Source of the DNA: Paracoccaceae bacterium
GTDB lineage: Bacteria > Pseudomonadota > Alphaproteobacteria > Rhodobacterales > Rhodobacteraceae
Length of the DNA: 64,000 nucleotides
Assembly: GCA_022843025.1 (NCBI GenBank)
Contig: JALHOL010000001.1
Span: forward strand, 620,001-684,000
Reading direction: 5' to 3'
The position numbers and the translations under genes are program-made. The notes under the pieces are model-generated. The model did not search any database. It saw only the letters and a list, made by a program, of their open reading frames with translations, and was not told where the DNA came from. Each line of letters opens with the position of its first letter. Position 1 is the stretch's first letter. Of this stretch, positions 25,896 through 34,003 are shown in pieces.

Positions 25896-26690
25896 TCACA
25901 TCACGGGTTCTGGCGTCAGCGCGGCCATGGCGGCGGCGAGGACGGGGGCGAGGGTGGCGGCCATGGCGGATTGGTCCGCCGGGCTGGCGATGAGGTCGTT
26001 GCGAATCTCTAGCATGGCGTTGGGCAGGCCGTAGGGCGTGGCGTGCAGGCGCAGGGTGTGGGTCACGTCATCGCGGGCGGAATAGGGTTCGTTCAGCGCG
26101 GATGTCAGGGTGGTGCGGGCGCGGGCGGCATCAAGGATGGCGCGGGGAAGGGTGTCGTCGGCATCGTGGATGACCCCGAATTCCACCGTGCGGGGCGTGC
26201 CGAAATAGACGGGCGTGAAGCTGTGGATGGTGATGAGCGCGGGGTGCAGGCCACGGGCGATGCGGTCCATCAGAAGCGCGTGCAGGCCGTCATGGAAGGG
26301 GACATAGACCGCCGCGGTGCGGGCGGCGCGATCTTCGGGCGTGATGGCGGTGTTGCCGGGGATGTCGTGGATTTCCGAGCGGGCGGGCATGGCACCGGCC
26401 ATGTCGGGCGCGCGGTTGCAATCATAGACAAGGCGCGACACGGGGGCGTGGACCAGCACGGCATCCAGCCGCTGCGCCAGCCCGCGCGCCACGCCAAGCG
26501 CGCCGGGATCCCAGGCGATATGGGCGCTGCGCTGATCGGGCGTCAGGCCAAGATCGCCCCAGCGCGGGGGGAAATGGTTGGAGGCATGTTCGCAGACGAT
26601 CACCGCCCGGCCACGGGCGGCGCTGTTTTCGACCAAAGGCGGAAAGACCGCCGTTTCCCTGTTGCTGCCCGCGTTCATTGCGCGAGTCAT
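25896..26690 (-). CDS. N-formylglutamate amidohydrolase-family protein
   Basis: A protein of about 264 residues of the FGase family, which in histidine degradation (HutG) cleaves N-formylglutamate. It has 'AVIVCEHASNHFPP' (metal-binding Glu/His), 'HIAWDPGALGVAR' and 'ALITIHSFTPVYFG', all typical of the zinc-dependent fold. No hut genes are nearby. It heads the TRAP-GS-ALDH-ADH series, so the substrate may be another N-acyl or gamma-glutamyl amide. Alternative ATG starts exist at 26678 and 26717, none with a clear advantage. Divergent from the RpiR regulator. Confidence 0.8.
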   Translation of the reverse strand: MTRAMNAGSNRETAVFPPLVENSAARGRAVIVCEHASNHFPPRWGDLGLTPDQRSAHIAWDPGALGVARGLAQRLDAVLVHAPVSRLVYDCNRAPDMAGAMPARSEIHDIPGNTAITPEDRAARTAAVYVPFHDGLHALLMDRIARGLHPALITIHSFTPVYFGTPRTVEFGVIHDADDTLPRAILDAARARTTLTSALNEPYSARDDVTHTLRLHATPYGLPNAMLEIRNDLIASPADQSAMAATLAPVLAAAMAALTPEPVM

Positions 26691-26739
26691 CCCCCTGTTG
26701 ATTAGCGCAAGGCTCATCCGCCGCCGCGCGTTCTGTCAA

Positions 26740-26781
26740 GAATTTTTCTGCCGGAATATTTCTGTTACAAAGTTTTCTAAT
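26740..26781. promoter_or_regulatory. Candidate RpiR operator/divergent promoter
   Basis: An A/T-rich island between the two divergent genes contains GAATTTTTCTG (26740-26750) and GAATATTTCTG (26754-26764), repeated at 14-bp spacing, then AAGTTTTCTAAT. AGAATTTTTCT is itself near-palindromic, as expected for RpiR-type dimers. It probably governs both RpiR and the catabolic operon. Confidence 0.45.
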
Positions 26782-26848
26782 CGACTTGTGCCGGGAATTC
26801 GGCCAAGCCTTCGGGGGGCCGCCCAAAGCCTGAGCGGGGGGCAAGTGT

Positions 26849-27730
26849 ATGGGGTCTGCCATGGATGCCGCCGTCACGATCGAAGACCGGATGCGCGCCG
26901 CGATGGGCGATCTGACGCGGGCCGAACGGCAATTGGCGACGCATATCCTGACCCATTATCCGGTGGCGGCGCTGGGGTCGATCACCGAACTGGCGCGGGC
27001 GTCGGGGGTGTCGAACCCCACGGTGGTGCGGCTGTGCCAGAAGCTGGGGTTCAAGGGATATCCCGATTACCAGCATGCCCTGCGGTCAGAGGTGGAGGCG
27101 ATGCTGCTGTCACCCTTGGCCAAGCATGACCGCTGGGCGGGGGGCGTGCCGGATACGCATATCCTGAACCGGTTTGCCGATGCGGTTGTGGCCAATTTGC
27201 AGGCCACGCTGAGCCAAATCGACCATGCCGAATTCGACGCCACGGCGGCGCTGCTGGCCGATCCGGAGCGGCGGGTGTTTGCGATGGGGGGGCGGATCAC
27301 CCATGCGATGGCCGAGTATTTCGTGACGCTGATGAAGAATGTGCGCCCGAACGTGACGCTGCTGTCAGGGATGTCGAATACATGGCCGCCCGCGTTGTTG
27401 GATATGGTGCCGGGGGATGTGCTGGTGGTGTTCGACATCCGCCGCTATGAAAATTCGGTGCTGCAACTGACCGAACTCGCGGTGGAGCAGGGCGCGGAGG
27501 TGGTGCTGATCACCGATCGCTGGCTGTCGCCCGCTGCCGCCCATTCCCGCCATGTGCTGGCCTGCCATGTGGAAGCGCCGAGCGCCTGGGACAGCACGGT
27601 GTCGCCTTTGGTTCTGGTGGAAACCCTGCTTGCATCGGTGCAGGACCGTACATGGGCGGTGACGGAAGGGCGGTTGAAGCGGCTGGAAGAGCTATATGCC
27701 CGGTCACGGTTTTTCCGGCGGCACCGCTAG
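26849..27730 (+). CDS. MurR/RpiR-family transcriptional regulator
   Basis: A 293-residue regulator. The N-terminal HTH_6 domain (about 10-85) has 'TELARASGVSNPTVVRLCQK' and 'LGFKGYPDYQHALRSEV'. The C-terminal SIS domain (about 125-265) contains 'RRVFAMGGRITHAMAEYFV' and 'GDVLVVFDIRRYENSVLQL'. SIS domains bind phosphosugars or related small ligands, though several RpiR members control amino-acid or amine catabolism. Its divergence from the FGase-TRAP-GS-ALDH-ADH genes makes it the likely controller of that block. Confidence 0.92.
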   Translation: MGSAMDAAVTIEDRMRAAMGDLTRAERQLATHILTHYPVAALGSITELARASGVSNPTVVRLCQKLGFKGYPDYQHALRSEVEAMLLSPLAKHDRWAGGVPDTHILNRFADAVVANLQATLSQIDHAEFDATAALLADPERRVFAMGGRITHAMAEYFVTLMKNVRPNVTLLSGMSNTWPPALLDMVPGDVLVVFDIRRYENSVLQLTELAVEQGAEVVLITDRWLSPAAAHSRHVLACHVEAPSAWDSTVSPLVLVETLLASVQDRTWAVTEGRLKRLEELYARSRFFRRHR

Positions 27731-27736
27731 GGGCGG

Positions 27737-28018
27737 TCAGGGCCAGTTGCGGGCGCTGTGGAGGAGGCGGAGAATGGTGACCGCTCCGTCCCGTGCGGCG
27801 TAGACGAGGATGTAGTTCGGGTGGATGACCATCTCGCGCGTGCCGGGCAGGCGACCCTTGCGGAAAGCGTGGGGATGGTTGGGGAGGGTGTCCGTCCTTT
27901 CGATGATCCGGTCGAGAAAGGCATCGGCGGCTGCGGGATTTTCCGTTGCGATGTAGCCGATGATGGCGGCCAGATCCTGCCGCGCCTCATCCGTCCAGTC
28001 TGGCCTTGCGCTTTGCAT
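27737..28018 (-). CDS. RelE/ParE-family toxin
   Basis: A 93-residue protein with the ParE-like pattern 'WTDEARQDLAAIIGYIATEN', then 'RKGRLPGTREMVIHPNYILV' and 'TILRLLHSARNWP'. These match the RelE/ParE toxin fold. ParE members poison DNA gyrase and RelE members cleave mRNA; this one looks ParE-like but the target is not proven. The start lies inside the antitoxin gene (32-bp overlap), so antitoxin is translated first. It converges with the RpiR gene over a 6-bp gap. Confidence 0.88.
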   Translation of the reverse strand: MQSARPDWTDEARQDLAAIIGYIATENPAAADAFLDRIIERTDTLPNHPHAFRKGRLPGTREMVIHPNYILVYAARDGAVTILRLLHSARNWP

Positions 28019-28292
28019 CGATCAGGGCACGCATCTCACTCATCACCTCGTCATGGGAGAGGAGCGGGCCGGGATCGTCAAGCGCCTCTTGCACCTTGCG
28101 GCGGAACCATTCGTCGTGGGTTTCCTCGGTCACGGTGAGGCCGGGGGGGAGGCCGCCCTCTTTCGCGACGCGGGTGAGGAGGATGCGGACGGCGTCTGAA
28201 AGCGTCAGGCCCACGCCTTCCAGCGCGGCGGCGGCGCGGGTTTTTACATCCTCATCAATGCGGATGTGCAGCATGGTGGTGTTGGCGGGCAT
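27987..28292 (-). CDS. RelB/DinJ-type (ribbon-helix-helix) antitoxin
   Basis: A 101-residue antitoxin. The N-terminal ribbon-helix-helix segment is 'MLHIRIDEDVKTRAAAALEG' followed by 'GLTLSDAVRILLTRVAKEGG', as in RelB/DinJ proteins. The charged C-terminal half ('DEVMSEMRALIDAKRKARL') would wrap the toxin. A perfect 18-bp palindrome 32 bp upstream is the probable autoregulatory operator. The pair sits between core genes without nearby mobility genes. Confidence 0.87.
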   Translation of the reverse strand: MPANTTMLHIRIDEDVKTRAAAALEGVGLTLSDAVRILLTRVAKEGGLPPGLTVTEETHDEWFRRKVQEALDDPGPLLSHDEVMSEMRALIDAKRKARLDG

Positions 28293-28323
28293 GGCGATTT
28301 CCCCCTGTGGATTGGGGGATGGT

Positions 28324-28341
28324 GTCTCTCAATTGAGAGAC
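28324..28341. promoter_or_regulatory. Toxin-antitoxin operator (perfect 18-bp palindrome)
   Basis: GTCTCTCAATTGAGAGAC is fully self-complementary and lies between the antitoxin start and the end of the DMT transporter gene. Ribbon-helix-helix antitoxins bind such symmetric sites as dimers of dimers, so autoregulation is likely. Confidence 0.75.
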
Positions 28342-28353
28342 GGTCAAGGGGTG

Positions 28354-29226
28354 TCAGGTCGCGGCGGCGCGCCGTGCGCCGGAGACGGCATTCATCGTGA
28401 CCGCGACCAGCAGGATGGCGCCGCCGAGGAAGGTGGCGGGGCTGGCGGTTTCATTGAGGAAGAGCCAGACCCAGAGCGGGGCCAGCATCACCTCGATATT
28501 CGACAGGAGGGCGGATTCAGCGGCGGGGACGACCCGGCTGCCCAGTTCATAAAGCACCATGCCGCCGGATAGCGTGACCGCGCCCATGGCCATGGACCAG
28601 AGCGCATCGGAAAGGGGGACGGCAAGGGTCTGGCCCATCTGCGCGGCGATGACGGCCCCGGCGGCAATGGAGAAGATGCCCCCCAAAAGGACCGAGGGCA
28701 GGCTGTCGGCCACCTTGCCCCAGCGCAACGAGACGGTGAAGACGGCAAAGCCGAGGGCGGACAGGAGGGCCGCGATGTTGCCCGCCATCGCGCCGCCTGA
28801 CAGATCATCGCGCACCATGACGAAGATGCCCGCAAGGGCGACGCCCATCGCGGCCCATGTCTGGGGGCGGACGCGTTCGCCCAGCACGGCCCAGCCGATC
28901 AGCGCCGTCAGGAAGGGAGAGGCCGCGAACAGGAAGACGGCATTGGCGATGGTTGTGGACTGGATCGAATAGATCGCGCCACCGAAGGCCCCGACAAGGC
29001 CGAGGCCGCCCAGGACCCCCGCCAGACCCACCGCGCGGATGGCGGGCAAGGGTGAGCCGCCTGCGCGCCAGATAAGAAAGGCCAGCAGAACCGGGACCAT
29101 GCCGACCGAGCGCCAGAACAGCACCGCCCAGGTGCCGGCCGCGTCGATCTGCCGAAAGACCAGCCCCTGCGTGGACCAGATGATCCCCGCCAGTACGACC
29201 AGCACCATGCCCAGACCGTAGCGCAT
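28354..29226 (-). CDS. DMT-superfamily (EamA) transporter
   Basis: A 290-residue membrane protein with ten hydrophobic helices in two EamA repeats ('GMVLVVLAGIIWSTQGLVFR' and 'AALLSALGFAVFTVSLRWGK'). EamA exporters move metabolites or amino acids out of the cell; the substrate cannot be predicted. The start was set at ATG 29226 ('MRYGLGMVLV'), since the upstream extension is hydrophilic and Arg/Pro-rich. The 200-bp gap to ghrA holds one copy of the GGGTATTT element and no gene. Confidence 0.9.
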   Translation of the reverse strand: MRYGLGMVLVVLAGIIWSTQGLVFRQIDAAGTWAVLFWRSVGMVPVLLAFLIWRAGGSPLPAIRAVGLAGVLGGLGLVGAFGGAIYSIQSTTIANAVFLFAASPFLTALIGWAVLGERVRPQTWAAMGVALAGIFVMVRDDLSGGAMAGNIAALLSALGFAVFTVSLRWGKVADSLPSVLLGGIFSIAAGAVIAAQMGQTLAVPLSDALWSMAMGAVTLSGGMVLYELGSRVVPAAESALLSNIEVMLAPLWVWLFLNETASPATFLGGAILLVAVTMNAVSGARRAAAT

Positions 29227-29398
29227 CTCGCTCTCCCTTATCGCGGGCAGGAGGGCATGGGGGTGGTCGGGCCGTCTGTTCCAATCCCGACCTGTCGCGC
29301 GGGGATCAGGTCGCGCCGCCACCCCCGGCCCGTTCCCCGCGGGCGGGGAGGGGAGGGTGTGATTTGGTGATCGGGGCGCGGGTTGATGGCGTGGAATT

Positions 29399-29420
29399 GG
29401 GTATTTGGGCCAAGGTGAGG
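29399..29420 (+). repeat. GGGTATTT...CCAAGGTGAGG element, single copy
   Basis: Reads GGGTATTTGGGCCAAGGTGA + GG. It ends 6 bp from the stop codon of the minus-strand ghrA-like gene, inverted relative to it, at the 3' boundary of the mre operon. Confidence 0.75.
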
Positions 29421-29426
29421 GGGCGG

Positions 29427-30359
29427 TCAGTAGCCGCGCTGGCGGTCGACCTGATGGAGCAGGGGTTCGCCCGCCTCGCTGCGGCGGATGTTTTCGGCGA
29501 TCACGCGGGAGGCTGAGGGGGCGCGGGTGTCGGCGGCGATGTGGGGGGTGACGGTGACGCGGGGGTGGGACCAGTAGGGGTGGTCCTGCGGCAGGGGTTC
29601 GACCCGGAACACATCAAGTGTGGCGTGGCCGATCTGGCCTGCGTCAAGCGCGGCGAGGAGGGCGTCGTCGTCGATCAGCGCGCCGCGGCCGGGGTTCAGG
29701 ATCACGGCACCTTTGGGCAGCAAAGCGAGGGTGTGGGCGTTGAGGATATTCTCCGTCTCGGCCGTTTTGGGAAGCAGGGTGATGACGATCTGCGCGGTGG
29801 CGAGGGCGGTGGCGAGGCCGGATTCGCCGTGCAGGCAGGGGATGCCTTCGACAGATTTGGGGCTGCGGCTCCATCCGGTGACGGGGAAATTGAGCGCGGT
29901 GAGCGCGCGGGCGCAGGCGGTGCCCAACTCGCCCATGCCCAACATGGCGACGGGGCGTTCGCGGGCGAGGGGGGGACAGGTGGGATCCCATGCCTTGCCG
30001 GGGTTGAGGATGTGGCGGTCCATCCCTAGGTGGTGGCGCAGGGCGTGGCCGACCACCCATTCCACCATCCCCTCGGCCAGCGCGGGATCGACCATGCGGC
30101 AGAGGGGTTGGGTCAGTGTGGGGTTGGTGACGATCCGTTCCACCCCGGCCCAGAGGGACAGCACGGCCTTGCAGTTGGTGTAGGGGGCGAAATCCTGCAA
30201 GGCGCCGGTGGGGGCGTAGACGATGTAATCCACCGTCTCGGGGGCGGCGTCGCGGGTGAGATGCGCGGTCAGCCCGGCGGCGGCGAAGGCCGTGGCGAGG
30301 GGGCGGGCATAGGCCTGCCAGTTGGCATCCGAGGCGGCGAAGAGGACGGTGAGGGTCAT
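29427..30359 (-). CDS. GhrA-type glyoxylate/hydroxypyruvate reductase
   Basis: A 310-residue 2-hydroxyacid dehydrogenase of the short GhrA type. The NADP motif is 'VAMLGMGELGTACARAL' (about 138-154), the catalytic Arg is in 'LNPGRGALIDDDALL' and the catalytic His in 'VTVTPHIAADT'. 'SLWAGVERIV' (about 86-95) is characteristic of GhrA. It would reduce glyoxylate or hydroxypyruvate in the cytosol. It is the last gene of the mreBCD-mrdA-rodA series, only 3 bp after rodA, although it has no obvious role in cell shape. Confidence 0.87.
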   Translation of the reverse strand: MTLTVLFAASDANWQAYARPLATAFAAAGLTAHLTRDAAPETVDYIVYAPTGALQDFAPYTNCKAVLSLWAGVERIVTNPTLTQPLCRMVDPALAEGMVEWVVGHALRHHLGMDRHILNPGKAWDPTCPPLARERPVAMLGMGELGTACARALTALNFPVTGWSRSPKSVEGIPCLHGESGLATALATAQIVITLLPKTAETENILNAHTLALLPKGAVILNPGRGALIDDDALLAALDAGQIGHATLDVFRVEPLPQDHPYWSHPRVTVTPHIAADTRAPSASRVIAENIRRSEAGEPLLHQVDRQRGY

Positions 30360-30362
30360 GGT

Positions 30363-31502
30363 CTACCTTGGCCTGTGGACATGGGCGCTTTGGATCAGGC
30401 CGAAGGCGATCAGCAGCACGAGCATGACCGAGCCGCCATAGGACAGGAAGGGCAGAGGCACGCCGACGACGGGGGCCATGCCCATGACCATCGACAGGTT
30501 GACCGCCAGATAGAGGAAGAAGTTGGCGGCGAGGCCGATGATGAGAAGCTGGCTGAAGCGGTCCTTGTTGGCCATGGCGGAGGTGAAGCAGAAGAACAGG
30601 ATCAGGCCGTAGAGGATCAGGAGAGAGAAGGCGCCGACGAAGCCGAATTCCTCGCCCAATGTGGTGAAGATGAAGTCGGTGTGCTTTTCGGGCAGGAAGT
30701 TCAGGCGCGACTGGGTGCCCTGCATGAAGCCCTTGCCGCCCCAGCCGCCTGAGCCGAGTGCGATCTTGGCCTGCATGATGTTGTAGCCCGCGCCCAAGGG
30801 ATCAGCCGAGGGATCGAGGAAGGTGTCGATGCGGCGGTATTGGTAATCGTGCAGGAATTGCCAGGGCGTGCCGCGGGTGGAGAACACGGCCGCCACCGCG
30901 CCGACGACAAGGGCGGCGACGAAGGCGAAATACCAGATGCTGACGCCGGCGGCGAACATCACCGCCGCGCCGCCCATCAGCAGCATGAGCGACGTGCCGA
31001 GGTTGGGCTGGATCACCACCAGAAAGGTGGGCAGCACGATCATCACCACGGGGATCAACACCCAGAGTGGGTGCGAGGTTTTCTTGATGTCGAGCCAGTC
31101 GTAATAGGCGGCCAGCATCATCACCATCGTGACCTTCATCAGTTCCGATGGCTGAATCCGGATCGGCCCGATGTCGAGCCAGCGCTGCGCGCCCATGCCC
31201 ACCGCGCCGAAGAATTCCACCGCCAGCAACAGCAGGATGGAGATGCCGAAGGCGAGGCCCGCCATGTTGCGCCAGAACCAGATCGGCACGAAGGCGATGG
31301 CGAACATCATCCCCATGCCCACGGCGAAGCGTTTCATCTGCGGTTCGGCCCAGACGCCCAGATTGCCGCCCGCGATGGAGTAAAGGATCAGGAACCCGAC
31401 CGAGGAGACGGCGGCAACCAGCACCACCAGCGGCCAGTTCAGGTGCAGCACCTTGCGCAGACCGCCGGGAACCGTCTTGACCTGATATTCGAGAAAACTC
31501 AT
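30363..31502 (-). CDS. rodA: Peptidoglycan glycosyltransferase RodA
   Basis: A 379-residue SEDS-family integral membrane protein with about ten helices. It has 'MGAQRWLDIGPIRIQPSELM', the large periplasmic loop with 'YQYRRIDTFLDPSADPLG' and 'EKHTDFIFTTLGEEFGF', and the C-terminal 'VGVPLPFLSYGGSVML'. RodA polymerises glycan strands during elongation, working with PBP2. It starts 14 bp after the mrdA stop in the cell-shape operon. Confidence 0.96.
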   Translation of the reverse strand: MSFLEYQVKTVPGGLRKVLHLNWPLVVLVAAVSSVGFLILYSIAGGNLGVWAEPQMKRFAVGMGMMFAIAFVPIWFWRNMAGLAFGISILLLLAVEFFGAVGMGAQRWLDIGPIRIQPSELMKVTMVMMLAAYYDWLDIKKTSHPLWVLIPVVMIVLPTFLVVIQPNLGTSLMLLMGGAAVMFAAGVSIWYFAFVAALVVGAVAAVFSTRGTPWQFLHDYQYRRIDTFLDPSADPLGAGYNIMQAKIALGSGGWGGKGFMQGTQSRLNFLPEKHTDFIFTTLGEEFGFVGAFSLLILYGLILFFCFTSAMANKDRFSQLLIIGLAANFFLYLAVNLSMVMGMAPVVGVPLPFLSYGGSVMLVLLIAFGLIQSAHVHRPR

Positions 31503-31516
31503 TGCTGCCCCCTGCC

Positions 31517-33460
31517 TCAGGCCCGCGAACTGCCGGCGGGGCCGGTGTCGCGCAGGCGGTCGCGCAGGGCGTTCAGATCGGTTTCGATCCGGCCGCGCTG
31601 ATTGGCGGGGTAGGCGGTCAGGGGCGGGATATCGCCATAGAGCGCGCGCAGGATGGCATCGCGGGCGATGGGCGCAGCCACGGCAGAGCCGCCGCCGCCA
31701 TGTTCCACCACCACCGACACAGCGTATTTCGGATTGTCGAAGGGCGCATAACCCACATAGAGCGCGTGGTCGCGCCGGTTCCAGGGAAGATCATCGTTCG
31801 ACACAACGCCGCGCGCGCGTTCGGCGGCGGTGATGTTGCGGACCTGGCTGGTGCCGGTCTTGCCCGCCAGCACCATGGTTTCATCGGCCACCCGCGCGCT
31901 GAAGGCGGTGCCGCGCTGGCTGTTCATCACATCGGACATGCCGTCGCGGATCGAGCGCAGGTTGGTGGCATCCAGCCCCAGCGGTTCGGCCTGCGGCAGA
32001 TCGACGGGTTGGCCGCCGATGGAATGCACGATGCGCGGCACGATGGCCCGGCCCGTGGCAAGGCGGGCGGTCATCACCGCGAGTTGCAGCGGCGAGGCCA
32101 GCACATAGCCCTGCCCGATGGAGGCGTTGATGGTGTCGCCGATGCGCCATTCCTGGCCCCAGCGTTCCATCTTCCAGGCCTTGTCGGGCATGATGCCTTC
32201 GGTGATGGCGGACATGGGCAGGTCGTGGCGGATGCCAAGGCCGAGGCGGCGGCCCATTTCGGCGATCTTGTCGATGCCCACCTTCTGCGCGATCTCGTAA
32301 TAATAGACGTCGCAGCTTTCGGCCAGCGAGCGGGCGAGATCGACGCGACCATGGCCGCCGCGTTTCCAGCAGTGAAAGCGGCGGTCGCCGAATTCGATGT
32401 AGCCGGGGCAGGAATGGGTGGTTTCAGGAGTGATGAGCCCTTCTTCCAGCGCGGCGAGCGCGGTGACCATCTTGAAAGTCGATCCCGGCGGATAGGCGCC
32501 TTGCACCGTCTTGTTGGCCAGCGGGCGGTGGTCATCCTCCATCAGGGCGGAATAGTCGCGTTGGGTGATGCCGCGCACAAAGAGATTAGGATCAAAACCC
32601 GGCGAGGAGGCGCAGGCGATGATTTCGCCGGTGTTCACATCCATCACCACGCAGGCGGCGCTTTCCTCGCCCAGACGGGCCTGCACGAAATTCTGTACAT
32701 CGGAATCCAGCGTGAGCTGGATATCCTGCCCCGCCGTGCCATCGGTGCGTTCCAGTTCGCGCATCACGCGGCCGACGTGGTTGACCTCGATCCGCTTGTT
32801 GCCGGCGGCACCGCGCAGCGTTTCCTCCATCCAGCGTTCGACGCCGATCTTGCCGATCTGAAATTCGGGGATGCGTAGAACCGGGTCGGGGTTGGGGCGT
32901 TCTTCGAGATCTTTTTCGCTGACCGGGCCGACATAGCCCACGACATGGGAGAAATCCTCGACCAGCGGGTAGTGGCGCGACAGGCCCACTTCGGGTGTGA
33001 CGCCGGGCAGGGTGGGGGCGTTCATCGCGACTTTTGAGAAATCTTCCCACGGCAGGCGGTCGGCCACAATGATGGGCACGAAGGGCGAGTTGCGGTCGAT
33101 GTCGCGGCGGATGCGTTCCATCTCTTCGGCGGTGACCGGGATCAGGCGGGTGAGACGGGCGAGCACGGCATCGACGTCGCCCGCATCTTCGCGGGTGATG
33201 GTGACGCGGTAATTCTGTTCGTTGCCGGCGATCAGCTTGCCGTTGCGATCGAAGATCAGCCCGCGTTCGGGCGGGATCAGGCGCATGTTGATGCGGTTTT
33301 CTTCGGCCAGCAGGCGGAATTCATCGGCCTGTTCGACAGAGAGATAGCGCATCCTTGCGCCGAGGACGGCGAACATGGCCACCATCGCGCCGCCCATGAG
33401 GAGGGAGCGGCGATTGACGCGGCGGGCGCTTTCTTCGGTGTCGCGGGCGGTGCGTCTCAT
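31517..33460 (-). CDS. mrdA: Penicillin-binding protein 2 (elongation transpeptidase)
   Basis: A 647-residue class B PBP. An N-terminal membrane anchor (about 20-40) precedes a pedestal/dimerisation domain and the transpeptidase domain. Catalytic motifs are intact: Ser-x-x-Lys in 'PPGSTFKMVTALA', Ser-x-Asn-type motif in 'LAESCDVYYYE' and Lys-Thr-Gly in 'LAGKTGTSQVRN'. It crosslinks peptidoglycan in the Rod complex. It starts 3 bp after mreD. The Ser-Cys-Asp triplet rather than Ser-x-Asn is the usual form in PBP2. Confidence 0.95.
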   Translation of the reverse strand: MRRTARDTEESARRVNRRSLLMGGAMVAMFAVLGARMRYLSVEQADEFRLLAEENRINMRLIPPERGLIFDRNGKLIAGNEQNYRVTITREDAGDVDAVLARLTRLIPVTAEEMERIRRDIDRNSPFVPIIVADRLPWEDFSKVAMNAPTLPGVTPEVGLSRHYPLVEDFSHVVGYVGPVSEKDLEERPNPDPVLRIPEFQIGKIGVERWMEETLRGAAGNKRIEVNHVGRVMRELERTDGTAGQDIQLTLDSDVQNFVQARLGEESAACVVMDVNTGEIIACASSPGFDPNLFVRGITQRDYSALMEDDHRPLANKTVQGAYPPGSTFKMVTALAALEEGLITPETTHSCPGYIEFGDRRFHCWKRGGHGRVDLARSLAESCDVYYYEIAQKVGIDKIAEMGRRLGLGIRHDLPMSAITEGIMPDKAWKMERWGQEWRIGDTINASIGQGYVLASPLQLAVMTARLATGRAIVPRIVHSIGGQPVDLPQAEPLGLDATNLRSIRDGMSDVMNSQRGTAFSARVADETMVLAGKTGTSQVRNITAAERARGVVSNDDLPWNRRDHALYVGYAPFDNPKYAVSVVVEHGGGGSAVAAPIARDAILRALYGDIPPLTAYPANQRGRIETDLNALRDRLRDTGPAGSSRA

Positions 33461-33463
33461 GGG

Positions 33464-34003
33464 TTACAACCTCCGTCCGTAGGCATCGACTTCGCCGGTT
33501 GCGGGCTTGCGCAGATCGAAGGCAAGGCGCGAGGCGACCACCACCAGCGGATAGCACAGGATGGACCACAGAGTCTGTAGCAGCGCAAAGCCGAAGGGGG
33601 GCTGCGGCAGGAACACTATCGTGAAGGCAAGGCGATAGGCGATGAGCAGGGCCACCATCAACCCGGCCACCAGCAACCATTCGGTGAGGAATTGCAGTTC
33701 GCGCGTGAGGGCGGCGCGGGCGCGGACGAATTCGGTGGCAAGGATCACCAGCGCCGTCCACAGCCCCGGCGGGCGCAGCAGGATCAGGTCTTCCAAGAGG
33801 ACGACAGCCCCGATCAGCAGGACGGGCAGGAAATCCGGCCGCCGCATGACCCAGGCAAAGATGAGGCACAGCAGAAGGTCCGGCCCGGGCCAATCGCCCG
33901 CGACAGACCCCAGCGGCAGGAGTTTGAGAAAGATCAGCGCCACCGCGATGCCGAGGAAGGCCGCGCGGTAGAGCCAGACCGAGGAGCGCAGCGCATCAAC
34001 CAT
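33464..34003 (-). CDS. mreD: Rod shape-determining protein MreD
   Basis: A 179-residue protein with about five to six transmembrane helices and a family-typical interior ('WPGPDLLLCLIFAWVMRRPD'). MreD is the inner-membrane partner of MreC in the elongasome. Its start overlaps the mreC stop by 8 bp and its stop is 3 bp from mrdA, consistent with coupled translation. Confidence 0.92.
   Translation of the reverse strand: MVDALRSSVWLYRAAFLGIAVALIFLKLLPLGSVAGDWPGPDLLLCLIFAWVMRRPDFLPVLLIGAVVLLEDLILLRPPGLWTALVILATEFVRARAALTRELQFLTEWLLVAGLMVALLIAYRLAFTIVFLPQPPFGFALLQTLWSILCYPLVVVASRLAFDLRKPATGEVDAYGRRL

Noticed and set aside
25896..26690. Naming the N-formylglutamate amidohydrolase-like gene hutG
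   Set aside because: No other histidine-degradation gene is present and the gene heads a TRAP/GS/ALDH/ADH series.
27737..28341. The toxin-antitoxin pair as a sign of a mobile island at 27-29 kb
   Set aside because: No integrase, transposase or composition shift nearby; the pair appears isolated in core DNA.
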